Assembly (NCBI GenBank): GCA_038231395.1
Contig: JBBRLL010000006.1
Location: 1 to 64,000, forward strand
DNA: 64,000 bases
From: Stagnihabitans sp038231395
GTDB lineage: Bacteria > Pseudomonadota > Alphaproteobacteria > Rhodobacterales > Rhodobacteraceae
Direction of reading: 5' to 3'
Shown in pieces: positions 29,987 to 38,578 of the stretch; position 1 is the stretch's first letter; each line of letters opens with the position of its first letter. A model generated the notes under the pieces. That model was not told the origin of the DNA and searched no databases. It was given only the letters and a program-made list of their open reading frames with translations. The position numbers and the translations under genes are program-made.

Positions 29987-30337
29987 ATGAAGCGCTTCGA
30001 AACGGGCAAAATAGGTATTGAGCAGGGCAGCCGGGTTTTGTTCTCGGACTTTGCGGATGGCGGGGTCATGTGGACAGGGCAGGGCGACCGGGAAAGCCGG
30101 CAGACGATTGCCTTCAAGGACAGTTTTACCGAGGCGCCAATGGTCATGGTTGGCATTTCGATGTGGGACATCGACAACCGGCACACCTCCCGCGCCGATA
30201 TCACGGCAGAAAAGATCACCAAAAAGGGCTTCGATCTGGTGTTCCGCACTTGGGGCGACACCCGCGTTGCCCGCGTCCGCGCCGATTGGACAGCGATCGG
30301 CGCAGTGCGCGATGACGAGGATTGGGAGATTGAATGA
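29987..30337 (+). CDS. H-type lectin domain protein
   Basis: A 116-aa single-domain protein of the H-lectin family, the fold of snail agglutinin and Dictyostelium discoidin. Motifs visible are ETGKIGIEQGSRVLFSDFAD, GVMWTGQGDRESRQTIAFKD, then FTEAPMVMVGISMWDIDN and a C-terminal VRADWTAIG. Such domains form trimers or hexamers that bind N-acetylgalactosamine or related sugars. There is no signal peptide, so a periplasmic or secreted role is not shown. It sits alone between the atp operon and a convergent membrane protein gene. The target is unknown. Confidence 0.82.
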   Translation: MKRFETGKIGIEQGSRVLFSDFADGGVMWTGQGDRESRQTIAFKDSFTEAPMVMVGISMWDIDNRHTSRADITAEKITKKGFDLVFRTWGDTRVARVRADWTAIGAVRDDEDWEIE

Positions 30338-30383
30338 CGGGGCCAAGGCTTCGCCGCTTGCATTTCGGGCCCCATCTTTCCGG

Positions 30384-31136
30384 TCAGGACTGTGCGAATT
30401 GCTTGTCGGCCAGATAGGCCGCGTGGCTGATGCCAAGCAATGCCAGAAACCCCTGACTGATCGGCGGAAATGCGGCAATAGCACCAGTCGCCGACGATAT
30501 GACTGACCAGAGGGCCCCAGCATAAATGCCCAGCACCAGCAAGGTGATCAGCAGCTTCTGAAACTTGCTGGCATCAATGTTTTGCGCCCCTTCGAAATCC
30601 CCCATCACCATGTCAACCCAGCGGGCCTCGGCCGGAGTGGCCTTCGTCAGCACCCGCCCATCCTGAGTTGGGGTCTGGCTTAGGCCCTGTTGCTTTTGCA
30701 CGGCGGAGTTGGATGCCTGCACATCTGCCGCGCTTGCCGTCGTGGTCTGACCGCGCTTTTCGTCCTTGATGGCCGCAGCGGTGACGGCCGTGAAGGCCGG
30801 TAGTCCCAGAAGCGCCCAAATCTCTGGCGGAATGCCGATGTCGAGTGCCTTGCTGACATCGCCACCCTGCGCGAAATTGTGGATGCCGATGCAGGCCAGC
30901 GACCCGATCAGCAGGATCGTCCAGCAGATCAACTGAAATCGGGACAGGCTGATCCTGTTGTCATTGTCGATCAGGATGCCATCCCAACGCTTCGTGACAC
31001 TTTGCCCAAGAAAGGCGCTGGCCAGGACGACCAAAGACAGCATAGCAATCCAGGCCAACTGCCCGGGAACCTTGGCCACTTCAAGAGCCAGATCGCCTGC
31101 CAGTGCTGCGGCGATCAAAAGCAAAAATAATCCCAT
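30384..31136 (-). CDS. unknown inner-membrane protein
   Basis: 250 aa from the ATG at 31136, chosen because GGAGGG lies 7 bases upstream. The frame extends to 31196 without merit. About five hydrophobic segments are seen: an N-terminal pair (MGLFLLLIAAALAGDLALEV… and LAWIAMLSLVVLASAFL), ICWTILLIGSLACIGI, IWALLGLPAFTAVTAAAI and a C-terminal pair around LLITLLVLGIYAGALWSVIS. A polar loop (DEKRGQTTTASAADVQASNS…) separates the halves. No family recognised. Confidence 0.7.
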   Translation of the reverse strand: MGLFLLLIAAALAGDLALEVAKVPGQLAWIAMLSLVVLASAFLGQSVTKRWDGILIDNDNRISLSRFQLICWTILLIGSLACIGIHNFAQGGDVSKALDIGIPPEIWALLGLPAFTAVTAAAIKDEKRGQTTTASAADVQASNSAVQKQQGLSQTPTQDGRVLTKATPAEARWVDMVMGDFEGAQNIDASKFQKLLITLLVLGIYAGALWSVISSATGAIAAFPPISQGFLALLGISHAAYLADKQFAQS

Positions 31137-31219
31137 AATGTTTCCCTCCAAGCGAAAATATCCGCAAAGAGTCTCACGAATGGCTGATTCTGGCAAATAA
31201 CGGGGCTTTAACGGTCGGC

Positions 31220-32239
31220 TCAGGGCCGTTGGTACATGCCTTCATAGATCGGCACCAGCGTTTCAGTCTCAAACAGCGAAGACACCGACGTGCCGTTCCA
31301 GATGTTCAGGATGGCCTGCGCGAACATCGGCGCGGTTGGCACGATGCGGATGTTGGTGGAATTGCGCACCGCTTCGGAGGGTTCAATGGAATCCGTGATG
31401 ACCAAAGACTTCATTGCGGACCCGGCCACCCGCTCCACAGCGCCCTTCGACAGCACACCATGCGTGATGTAGGAATGCACCTCTTTCGCGCCGTTCGCCA
31501 TCAGTTGGTCGGCGGCTTTGCACAGGGTGCCCGCGGTATCCGCAATGTCATCGACGATGATGCAGACCTTGCCTTCGACGTTGCCGATCACTGTCATTTC
31601 GGCAACTTCGCCGGCCTTCTCGCGGCGCTTGTCCACGATGGCCAGTGGCGCATTGATCCGCTTTGCCAGTTCCCGCGCCCGCGCCACACCGCCGACATCG
31701 GGCGATACAATCATGATATCGCTCATTTTGTCTTTGAAGTGATGCTCGATATCCAGCGCAAAGATTGGCGAGGAGTAGAGGTTGTCCACCGGAATATCAA
31801 AGAACCCCTGAATCTGAGCGGCGTGCAGGTCCAGCGTCAGAACCCGGTCAATTCCGGCCTCGGTGATCATATTGGCGACCAGCTTGGCGGTGATCGGCGT
31901 GCGCGCTTTGGAGCGGCGGTCTTGCCTTGCGTAGCCGAAATACGGGATCACAGCGGAAATCCGGTTGGCAGAAGACCGGCGCAGCGCGTCGGCCATGATC
32001 AGCAACTCCATCAGATTGTCGTTGGCCGGGTTGGAGGTTGGCTGGATGATATACATGTCCTCGCCACGCACATTCTCGTAAACCTCGACGAAAATTTCCT
32101 GATCGTTGAAGCGTTCGATCCGCGCATCGACCAGATTGACGGACATTCCGCGGTGCATCGACATCCGGCGGGCGATGGCCTTTGCCAAAGTCATGTTGGC
32201 ATTGCCGGAGATCAGCTTCGGCTCTGTTATGACGGGCAT
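31220..32239 (-). CDS. prs: ribose-phosphate pyrophosphokinase
   Basis: A 339-aa enzyme that makes PRPP from ribose 5-phosphate and ATP. Family marks are MVDARIERFNDQEIFVEV-like (here LVDARIERFNDQEIFVEV), IPYFGYARQDRRSKARTPIT (ATP-binding flexible loop), VLTLDLHAAQIQGFFDIPVD, the phosphate-binding IVSPDVGGVARARELAKR and the PRPP loop CIIVDDIADTAGTLCKAA. The start at MPVITEPK follows AAGGA; the upstream extension to 32302 is unlikely. It supplies purine, pyrimidine, His and Trp synthesis. Confidence 0.96.
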   Translation of the reverse strand: MPVITEPKLISGNANMTLAKAIARRMSMHRGMSVNLVDARIERFNDQEIFVEVYENVRGEDMYIIQPTSNPANDNLMELLIMADALRRSSANRISAVIPYFGYARQDRRSKARTPITAKLVANMITEAGIDRVLTLDLHAAQIQGFFDIPVDNLYSSPIFALDIEHHFKDKMSDIMIVSPDVGGVARARELAKRINAPLAIVDKRREKAGEVAEMTVIGNVEGKVCIIVDDIADTAGTLCKAADQLMANGAKEVHSYITHGVLSKGAVERVAGSAMKSLVITDSIEPSEAVRNSTNIRIVPTAPMFAQAILNIWNGTSVSSLFETETLVPIYEGMYQRP

Positions 32240-32356
32240 ATGGTATCCTTGGCGCTCAGGTTCGGAAAGGGGGCCAGCGTGACGGATTCGTAACGTTGAC
32301 ACCGCTTATCAACCTTCTAGGGTCTTGCAAAGCCAAGGCAGGGGGGCGCGTGTCAC

Positions 32357-32953
32357 ATGGTCCAGATTGATTACTTCTTCGCGACGATTTCGCCGTTCTG
32401 CTATCTGGGCGGTGCCCGGCTGGAAGCGATTGCCGCCCGGCATGGCGCCTCCATCCGCTATATCCCGCTGGACGGACCGGCGCTGTTCCCTCGCACCGGC
32501 GGTAAGGTTTTGGCAGAGCGGCACGACAGCCGCAAAGAATACCGCCTTCAGGAATTGCGGCGCTCGTCCAAACGTCTTGGCATGACGCTGAACCTGAAGC
32601 CTGCCTTCTTTCCGGTCAATCCCGCACCCTCTTCTTATGCCGTTATCGCAGCGATCAAGGCCGGTGGTGGCGACCTTGCGGGCCTTGTTCAGGCCTTTCT
32701 CCGCGCCGTCTGGGCCGAAGGGCGCAATATTGCCGAGGATGATGTGGTGAAGGAGATTTTGGCCGGACACGGCTTTGACCCGGCGATTGCTGACAAATTC
32801 ATGCTCGCGGCGGCTGAGACCTACGCAAGCAACCTTGATGAAGCGGTGATGCGGGGTGTTTTCGGCGTGCCGTTCTACGTCGTGGGGGAGGAACGGTTCT
32901 GGGGTCAGGACCGGCTTGATGACCTTGACCTGCATCTGGCCGGAAAGCTTTGA
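32357..32953 (+). CDS. DsbA-family 2-hydroxychromene-2-carboxylate isomerase-like protein
   Basis: A 198-aa thioredoxin-fold glutathione-dependent isomerase relative. The N-terminus IDYFFATISPFCYLG holds the catalytic serine position (S12) instead of the CxxC of disulfide oxidases. The C-terminal GVFGVPFYVVGEERFWGQDR then LDDLDL is the family cis-Pro loop and final helix. The native substrate need not be aromatic. The TGA is immediately followed by the ATG of the next gene, so the two are co-translated. Confidence 0.88.
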   Translation: MVQIDYFFATISPFCYLGGARLEAIAARHGASIRYIPLDGPALFPRTGGKVLAERHDSRKEYRLQELRRSSKRLGMTLNLKPAFFPVNPAPSSYAVIAAIKAGGGDLAGLVQAFLRAVWAEGRNIAEDDVVKEILAGHGFDPAIADKFMLAAAETYASNLDEAVMRGVFGVPFYVVGEERFWGQDRLDDLDLHLAGKL

Positions 32954-33784
32954 ATGTCTGATCAACCGAACGCTGAAGACCTACTTGTTGCAGAGGTGCC
33001 GCCGCAGCGCATCTGGTCGCGTGGCGGCACCCGTCCCGTGCTGGCGCTGCACTGTTCGCTGGCCCACTCTGGTGCGTGGCGTGAACTGGCAGAGCGGCTG
33101 GAAGGCGTCACCCTGACCGCGACTGACCAGATTGGCCATGGCAAGGCTGCCCACTGGGACGGACACTCTGACATCCATGGTCAGACAACGCGGGCCTCGG
33201 TCGCTATGGCCGAACGGCTGGGGCAGGGCCGGGCGATTGACCTGTTTGGCCATTCCTTTGGTGCCACCGTGGCTTTGCGCATCGCCCTGACGCGCCCCGA
33301 TCTGGTCCGCAGCCTGACCTTGGTGGAGCCTGTGATCTTTGCCGCCGCCAAAACCCTTCCTGCCTTTGCGCCCTTCCGTGCCCGTCATCTGGAGTTTGCA
33401 AAGCTGATCCGGTCAGGCCAGCGCGAGGCTGCGTTGCGCCAGTTTCACGGCGATTGGGGCACTGGCGAGGCGTTGGAGGCGCTGCCCGAACGTACCCGCA
33501 GCTATATGCTGGACCGCATCCACCTGATCGAGGCGCAGAATCCGGTGCTGCTCGATGATGCGGCGGGGATGCTGCACCCCGGCGGGCTGGAGGCGATTGG
33601 CGTTCCCGTTCTGCTGATTGACGGCGCGGAAAGCCCAGCCATCGTCGAAGCCGTCCATGCGGCTTTGGCGGAACGCCTGCCCCACGCACAGCGGCTGACG
33701 GTGCCGGGGGCGGGCCATATGGTGTCGATCACCCACGCGACCGAAATCGCCCCTGTGGTGCAACGCCATCTGGACGGCTGCTGA
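32954..33784 (+). CDS. alpha/beta hydrolase
   Basis: 276 aa. The nucleophile elbow GHSFGATVAL places Ser at about 101. Upstream LALHCSLAHSG carries the oxyanion-hole His, and the C-terminal GAGHMVSITHATEI supplies the catalytic His, with an Asp in LLIDGAESP. It resembles small-molecule esterases or haloperoxidase-like hydrolases. Substrate unknown. It directly abuts the isomerase-like gene, so a joint catabolic step is possible, by inference. Confidence 0.85.
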   Translation: MSDQPNAEDLLVAEVPPQRIWSRGGTRPVLALHCSLAHSGAWRELAERLEGVTLTATDQIGHGKAAHWDGHSDIHGQTTRASVAMAERLGQGRAIDLFGHSFGATVALRIALTRPDLVRSLTLVEPVIFAAAKTLPAFAPFRARHLEFAKLIRSGQREAALRQFHGDWGTGEALEALPERTRSYMLDRIHLIEAQNPVLLDDAAGMLHPGGLEAIGVPVLLIDGAESPAIVEAVHAALAERLPHAQRLTVPGAGHMVSITHATEIAPVVQRHLDGC

Positions 33785-33885
33785 GGCTGGACTGCGGTCG
33801 CGCAGGGTCCATCGCTGCCCAGATGGCCCAAAGATCGGGCCTCCATAGCCCCGCACCCCGTGGGATTTAGCAGCACAGGCAGCCG

Positions 33886-34917
33886 TCAGGGTGCCAGAGC
33901 GTTGAGCAAGGCGTCCACATCCTCAGGGGTGGTTGACCAACTGGCGACCAGGCGGCCGGAGTCGACGCCCTCGGGCGCGGGCATCGCGTAATAGACGGCC
34001 CCCTTCTCTTCGGCGCGAAGGTTGGTGCCGGTTGGCCAGGTCGGAAACAGGATGTTGGCCGGGGCAGGATGCAACAGGCTGGTGCCCGGGATATGGGCAA
34101 GTCCCGCGACCAGCCGCGCGCCCATCTTGTTGGCTTGGCCAGCAAGGCGCAGCCAAAGGTCATCGGTCAGGTAAGCCTCTATCTGTGCCGAAAGATAGCG
34201 ATATTTGGAGAACAGGTGGCCCGCGCGTTTGCGGCGAAGTTCGAACTCCCAAGCCTTGGTCGGGTCAAACAGGACAACCGCCTCGACCCCAAGACAGCCG
34301 TTCTTGGTGCCGCCCAAAGACAGCACGTCGATCCCCGCTTTCCACGTCATCTGCGCGGGTGTGGCCCCGGTGGCGAAAAGCGCATTGGCAAAACGCGAGC
34401 CGTCAAGATGGCACGGCATCTGCCGCGCTTTGGCGATGGCGGTCAGGGCGGCAATTTCGGCGGGGGTGTAGACGGTGCCAGCCTCTGTCAGGTTGGTCAG
34501 GGTCACCATGCCGCGTTGGACACCATGAACGCCAACCTCGCCGACGCGGGACAGCGCAGCGGTCAGGGTTTGCGGGGTCATCTTGCCGTGGTCGCCCGCA
34601 ACCGGGATCAGCTTGGCCCCGCCCGAGAAGAACTCCGGCGCGCCGCATTCGTCGGTGGCGGCGTGGGCATCGACATGGCCAAAGACCGCCGACCACGGCG
34701 GGGTCATCAGGGCAATCGCCAAAGCGTTGGCGGCAGTGCCGGTGGCCACAAGGTAAACCTCGGCCTCTGGCGCCTCAAACACCTGACGCACAAGGGTTTT
34801 TACCCGGTCGGTGAAGGCGTCGGCCCCATAGCTGCGGGCGTAGCCATCGTTGGCCCGGGTGAGGGCTGCAAGGATTTCAGGCGCTGCGGCAGAGCCATTG
34901 TCGGAGGCAAAGAACAT
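33886..34917 (-). CDS. ltaE: low-specificity L-threonine aldolase
   Basis: A 343-aa PLP enzyme of the beta-eliminating lyase fold, cleaving threonine or allo-threonine to glycine and acetaldehyde. The PLP lysine lies in DVLSLGGTKNGCLG (K205). Others are DNGSAAAPEILAAL, VATGTAANALAIALMTPPW and CHLDGSRFANALFATG. It starts one base after, and overlaps, the stop of the cysteine-cluster gene (TGATG). Confidence 0.92.
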   Translation of the reverse strand: MFFASDNGSAAAPEILAALTRANDGYARSYGADAFTDRVKTLVRQVFEAPEAEVYLVATGTAANALAIALMTPPWSAVFGHVDAHAATDECGAPEFFSGGAKLIPVAGDHGKMTPQTLTAALSRVGEVGVHGVQRGMVTLTNLTEAGTVYTPAEIAALTAIAKARQMPCHLDGSRFANALFATGATPAQMTWKAGIDVLSLGGTKNGCLGVEAVVLFDPTKAWEFELRRKRAGHLFSKYRYLSAQIEAYLTDDLWLRLAGQANKMGARLVAGLAHIPGTSLLHPAPANILFPTWPTGTNLRAEEKGAVYYAMPAPEGVDSGRLVASWSTTPEDVDALLNALAP

Positions 34918-35366
34918 CAGGGTCTCTCATCTATGACATATTCGTCCCAGAGTTCTTCCGGGACTTCGACTTCCGACACCGTCCAGCCGCGCACTGACAC
35001 GCCAGCCCGGTGCGTGCTTTCCGGGTCGCCGGTCAAAAGGGGGTGCCAGTCAGGCAGGTCTTTGCCCTCGTAAAGCAGGCGGTAGGCGCAGGTCTGCGGC
35101 ATCCAATACACGACTTTGGGCAGGGTCTTTGGCGACAGAAGCACACATCCGGGCACATACTGGTGCCGCGTTTCATATTTCGAACACCGGCAGGTTTCTC
35201 CGTCCAGAAGTTTGCACGCGACGCGGGTGAATTCAACCTCTCTGGTATCTTCGTATTCCAGCTTGTTCAGGCAGCATTTGCCGCAGCCATCGCACAGCGC
35301 CTCCCACTCCGGCGTGGTCAGTTTGGGCAAGGGCAGGTTCCAGAATTTGGGGCGAAGGTCGGTCAT
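34917..35366 (-). CDS. YcgN-type cysteine-cluster protein
   Basis: 149 aa. The pattern ALCDGCGKCCLNKLE, followed by CKLLDGETCRCSKYETRHQY and VPGC, matches the YkgJ/YcgN (UPF0260) family, whose cysteines probably bind zinc or an iron-sulfur cluster. The exact function is unknown. ATG 35366 (MTDLRPKFWNL) is used because the conserved protein begins there; no strong Shine-Dalgarno is seen. It is coupled to ltaE downstream and follows ribF on the same strand with 37 bases between. Confidence 0.88.
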   Translation of the reverse strand: MTDLRPKFWNLPLPKLTTPEWEALCDGCGKCCLNKLEYEDTREVEFTRVACKLLDGETCRCSKYETRHQYVPGCVLLSPKTLPKVVYWMPQTCAYRLLYEGKDLPDWHPLLTGDPESTHRAGVSVRGWTVSEVEVPEELWDEYVIDERP

Positions 35367-35403
35367 TTGCAGGAGAGTGCCGGGAATTGTGGGGAATGGG
35401 AAG

Positions 35404-36321
35404 TCAGGAAAGAAGGACGCGTGCACGGGCGCAGTCGGCAGCCATCTGGTCCATCAGCGCGGGCAGACCGTCAAACTTCATCTCGGGGCGCAAGTAGTCG
35501 ATCAGGCCGATGGAAAGGTGGTGGCCGTATAAATCCCCATTGAAATCAAAGATAAAGGTTTCCAGATTGGGCAAGTTGGTGCCGAACATCGGGCGGACGC
35601 CGATGCTGGCGGCCCCGATATAATGGCCGATTTGCGGGCCGGTCAGAATTTCAACCCTGACGGCATAGACGCCAAGTTTGGGCAGATGCAGGCCTTTGAC
35701 GGACATGTTGGCGGTCGGATAGCCCAGTTCGCGACCCCGTTTTTCGCCATGGATCACCTCGCCGTCAATCCGGTGCCAGTGGCCCAGCATGGCGGCGGCG
35801 TCACGCGGACGACCCTCGGCCAAGGCTGTGCGGATGGCGGTGGAGGATATTTCGGTGCCGGCATGCTGCACCAGATCGGCGATAGTCACCGAAAAACCGT
35901 AGGTTTTTCCGAGCGTTACAAGGGTTTGCGCATTGCCCGCCCGCGCCTTGCCAAAGCAGAAATCGGAACCGACCACGACATGAGAGACGCCAAGCCCGAG
36001 GGCCAGAACGTCGCGGGCGAAGGCCTCGGGCGTCAAAGCGGCGAGGGCTTGGTTGAACGGCAACTCGTAAAGCTCCTGCACGCCCAGCTTGGCCAGACGG
36101 TTGGCGCGGGATTCGGCGTTCATCAGCCGGAACGGCGGGGCGTTGGGGGAGAAAACCTCGCGCGGGTGCGGTTCGAAGGTGACGATTCCCAAAGGTGCGG
36201 CAGTTTGGGCAAGGTCGATGACCGTCTGATGGCCAAGATGGATGCCGTCAAAGTTGCCCATCGCCACCGAAGCACCGCGCGCGTCAGGTGCAAGCCCTTG
36301 CCAATGCTGATGAATTCGCAT
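35404..36321 (-). CDS. ribF: bifunctional riboflavin kinase/FAD synthetase
   Basis: 305 aa. The N-terminal FAD synthetase domain has VAMGNFDGIHLGHQTVI (22-31 core), VVGSDFCFGKARAGN and TEISSTAIRTALAEG (the ISSTxIR motif). The C-terminal riboflavin kinase domain has GRELGYPTANM, GVYAVRV, IGVRPMFG, TFIFDFNGDLYG and ..DYLRPEMKFDGL. It converts riboflavin to FMN and FAD. The start MRIHQHWQG follows a weak GGGG site; the upstream frame to 36417 has no character. A riboswitch-linked riboflavin importer lies at 44.2-45.3 kb. Confidence 0.95.
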   Translation of the reverse strand: MRIHQHWQGLAPDARGASVAMGNFDGIHLGHQTVIDLAQTAAPLGIVTFEPHPREVFSPNAPPFRLMNAESRANRLAKLGVQELYELPFNQALAALTPEAFARDVLALGLGVSHVVVGSDFCFGKARAGNAQTLVTLGKTYGFSVTIADLVQHAGTEISSTAIRTALAEGRPRDAAAMLGHWHRIDGEVIHGEKRGRELGYPTANMSVKGLHLPKLGVYAVRVEILTGPQIGHYIGAASIGVRPMFGTNLPNLETFIFDFNGDLYGHHLSIGLIDYLRPEMKFDGLPALMDQMAADCARARVLLS

Positions 36322-36456
36322 CTTACCCCATGCGGAGGTCATGCCCCCATAGCCGAACCTGCGACGCGGCTGCCCCTTGGACGCCGCACCTGTCTGAACC
36401 ACGGTATTGCCCAGCATGCGCAGGGTTTCAAGGGTGACACGGCGGGCGTGGCAGAC

Positions 36457-37329
36457 TTAGCGCAGCTTGGGTACGGCAAAAGTGGCGGACATCTGCTGCC
36501 CGGTCAGCCACTTTTCCAGCAAGCCCTTGTTCGGGTTATCAGAATCCGATCCGAATGCTGAGGCAGAGATACCTCCGGTGACAAAAAGCGTGTCCAGACC
36601 TTCCGCCATGCCGCCCTGAATATCGGTGCCAATTCCGTCGCCGATGCACAGGATTTGCGGGCTCTGCGGGCCACCCAAAGCCTGTAACCGGCGGCGGGCA
36701 AGGTCGTAGATCGGCGGATGCGGTTTGCCGAAATACATCGTCTTGCCGCCCAGCTTTTCATAGGCCTGAGCCAGCGCTCCGGCGCAGTAAAGCCGCTTGT
36801 CGCCATAGTCCACGATGATGTCAGGATTGGCGCAAAGCATTGTTAATTCAGCATTTTTGGCCCGCATCAGGGTAAGCTTGTAGTCATCGGGCGTCTCGGT
36901 CATGTCATCGGCAAGGCCGGTGCACAGAACGACTTCGGCGGTCTCGATGCTGACACGCTCCACCTTCGCAGGCGTCAGATCCTCGGGGAAATCGGTGAAG
37001 AAGGGTTCATCTTTCAGCGCGCCGATAAAATGCACGCGGGAATAAGTGCCCGAAAACAGCGCGTATTGCGTGGCATCGCCAGAGGTGACCACCTCGTCCC
37101 AGGCGTCTCGCGGCACGCCCATGGCATCTAACTGCTTGACGATGCTGGGTTTTGGCCGTGGCGCGTTGGTCAAAAGCACCACCTTTCCGCCCTTGGAGCG
37201 AAAGCTTTGCAGCGCTGCAACCGCCGCAGGAAAGGCGGTCTTGCCATTGTGCAAACAGCCCCAAAGGTCGCAAAACACCGCGTCATAGCGGCGGCCAAGG
37301 TCAGAAAGACTGGCGATCAGGTCGGTCAT
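36457..37329 (-). CDS. TIGR01459 family HAD-type hydrolase
   Basis: A 290-aa member of the HAD superfamily, class IIA (NagD-like). Motif I is DAVFCDLWGCLHNG, where the second catalytic Asp of DxD is replaced by Trp-Gly context (DLWGC); LLTNAPRPK follows as motif II. The CxGTGLADD region and YFGKPHPPIYDLA (motif III) then CIGDGIGTDIQGG (motif IV, GDGxGTD) end it. Probably a phosphatase of small phosphoesters. Start at MTDLIASLSD, with AAAGG upstream. Confidence 0.88.
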   Translation of the reverse strand: MTDLIASLSDLGRRYDAVFCDLWGCLHNGKTAFPAAVAALQSFRSKGGKVVLLTNAPRPKPSIVKQLDAMGVPRDAWDEVVTSGDATQYALFSGTYSRVHFIGALKDEPFFTDFPEDLTPAKVERVSIETAEVVLCTGLADDMTETPDDYKLTLMRAKNAELTMLCANPDIIVDYGDKRLYCAGALAQAYEKLGGKTMYFGKPHPPIYDLARRRLQALGGPQSPQILCIGDGIGTDIQGGMAEGLDTLFVTGGISASAFGSDSDNPNKGLLEKWLTGQQMSATFAVPKLR

Positions 37330-37463
37330 CGGGCGGCCTTTCAGGTGAATTTTGGCAGATTTATTTCGGCTGCATGTTTCGCGTATGTTTTTCGACATGC
37401 AGGCCGCGCTTTGTGGTGACGGGCCAGAAAGGGTTCCAGCCCGCAAAACCACCTGTGGTCAAG

Positions 37464-37490
37464 GGTAGGATGGGCCATTGGCCCATGTAG
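37464..37490. repeat. dispersed palindromic element, copy 1
   Basis: GGTAGGATGGGCCATTGGCC then CATGTAG, with near-perfect dyad ATGGGCCATTGGCCCAT, located 2 bases beyond the ppaC stop. Same family as those at 48179, 50045 and 60281. Confidence 0.75.
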
Positions 37491-37492
37491 CC

Positions 37493-38413
37493 TTACAGCT
37501 TCAGCGCCGGGATGATCTGCTTTTTGCGGCTCATGATGCCGGGCAGCACCACGGTGTCGCCACTGACTTTGACGCCGAACGAGGCTTCGGCCATCTGCCT
37601 GACCAGATCGTTGGGCACCAGAAGGGTGGCTTCTTCCTTCAGGATGTCGATCACGAACAACAAGACCTGATCGGCACCGTCTTCTTTGGCCACGCCCACC
37701 ATCGAGGCCATCAGCGAAGCCTTGCGGTCCAGCACGATTTTCGGCGCGGTGGTTTCCAGCACCGAAACCCGCAGCTCTTTGCCGGCCACGTTGTATTCCT
37801 TGGAATCCATCCGCAGCAACACCGCGTCCGAAAACGCGGAGATGTCTGACTTTGCTTCAAACTGCGCGGTGGCCAGCGTGGCAATCGACACGCCAAGATC
37901 CGCCGCCAAAGCCTCCGCCACCGCCCGGTCATGCGGCGTGGTGGTGGGCGAGCGGAATTCCAGCGTGTCCGACAGGATGCAGGATAACATGGCACCCTTG
38001 ATGCCGCGCGGGGCTTTGGCGAGGTCGGCGCCGATCAGGTCGTGCAGGATGGTGGCGGTGCAGGCGAGGGGGCGCATGGTGATCTCGATCGGCGTTTTTG
38101 TCTTGATGCCGCCGACCAGCATGTGATGGTCGATGATCGCCACCACTTTGGCGTCGTTGATCGAGGCGGGAAGTTCGGCGGGATTGTTGGTGTCAACGAT
38201 GACCACGGTATCCTCTGCGGTCACGTCGGCAATGATCTCCGGCTTGGTCAGCATCCAGTGCTTCAGCACAAAGGCCGCTTCGGTGTTGGGTTCGCCCAAA
38301 AGGCAGGGCTGGGCCGGGGTGCCTTTGACCTCGGACAGATACCAGGCCCAGATGATGGGCGAGCCGGTGGAATCGGTGTCGGGGGATTTGTGGCCGAAAA
38401 CCTTGATGGTCAT
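37493..38413 (-). CDS. ppaC: manganese-dependent inorganic pyrophosphatase
   Basis: A 306-aa family II (DHH) pyrophosphatase. The metal sites are GHKSPDTDST (residues 7-16), NPAELPASINDAKVVAIIDH and H, and the C-terminal phosphate-binding LPGIMSRKKQIIPALKL. It hydrolyses pyrophosphate in the cytoplasm with Mn or Co. Family I enzymes are more common in alphaproteobacteria, so family II is a lineage feature of Rhodobacterales. A palindromic dispersed element lies just downstream of its 3' end. Confidence 0.94.
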   Translation of the reverse strand: MTIKVFGHKSPDTDSTGSPIIWAWYLSEVKGTPAQPCLLGEPNTEAAFVLKHWMLTKPEIIADVTAEDTVVIVDTNNPAELPASINDAKVVAIIDHHMLVGGIKTKTPIEITMRPLACTATILHDLIGADLAKAPRGIKGAMLSCILSDTLEFRSPTTTPHDRAVAEALAADLGVSIATLATAQFEAKSDISAFSDAVLLRMDSKEYNVAGKELRVSVLETTAPKIVLDRKASLMASMVGVAKEDGADQVLLFVIDILKEEATLLVPNDLVRQMAEASFGVKVSGDTVVLPGIMSRKKQIIPALKL

Positions 38414-38578
38414 GCGAGAACCTTTTGAGTGCTGATTTTGGGCGGCTTATAGGCCGCCACACCGGACTTGTCACGAGGTCTGAACGGCGCTGACTGAGAC
38501 AGTCCCGACCAGTCTGCGGCTTTGGCCAAGGATATGCCAAGGGTTAGGGTTGCGCCGGATTATGCCGCGCGCTTTGCC

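Noticed and set aside
31229..32293. 354-codon forward frame opposite prs
   Set aside because: It is an antisense shadow; prs motifs are complete on the other strand.
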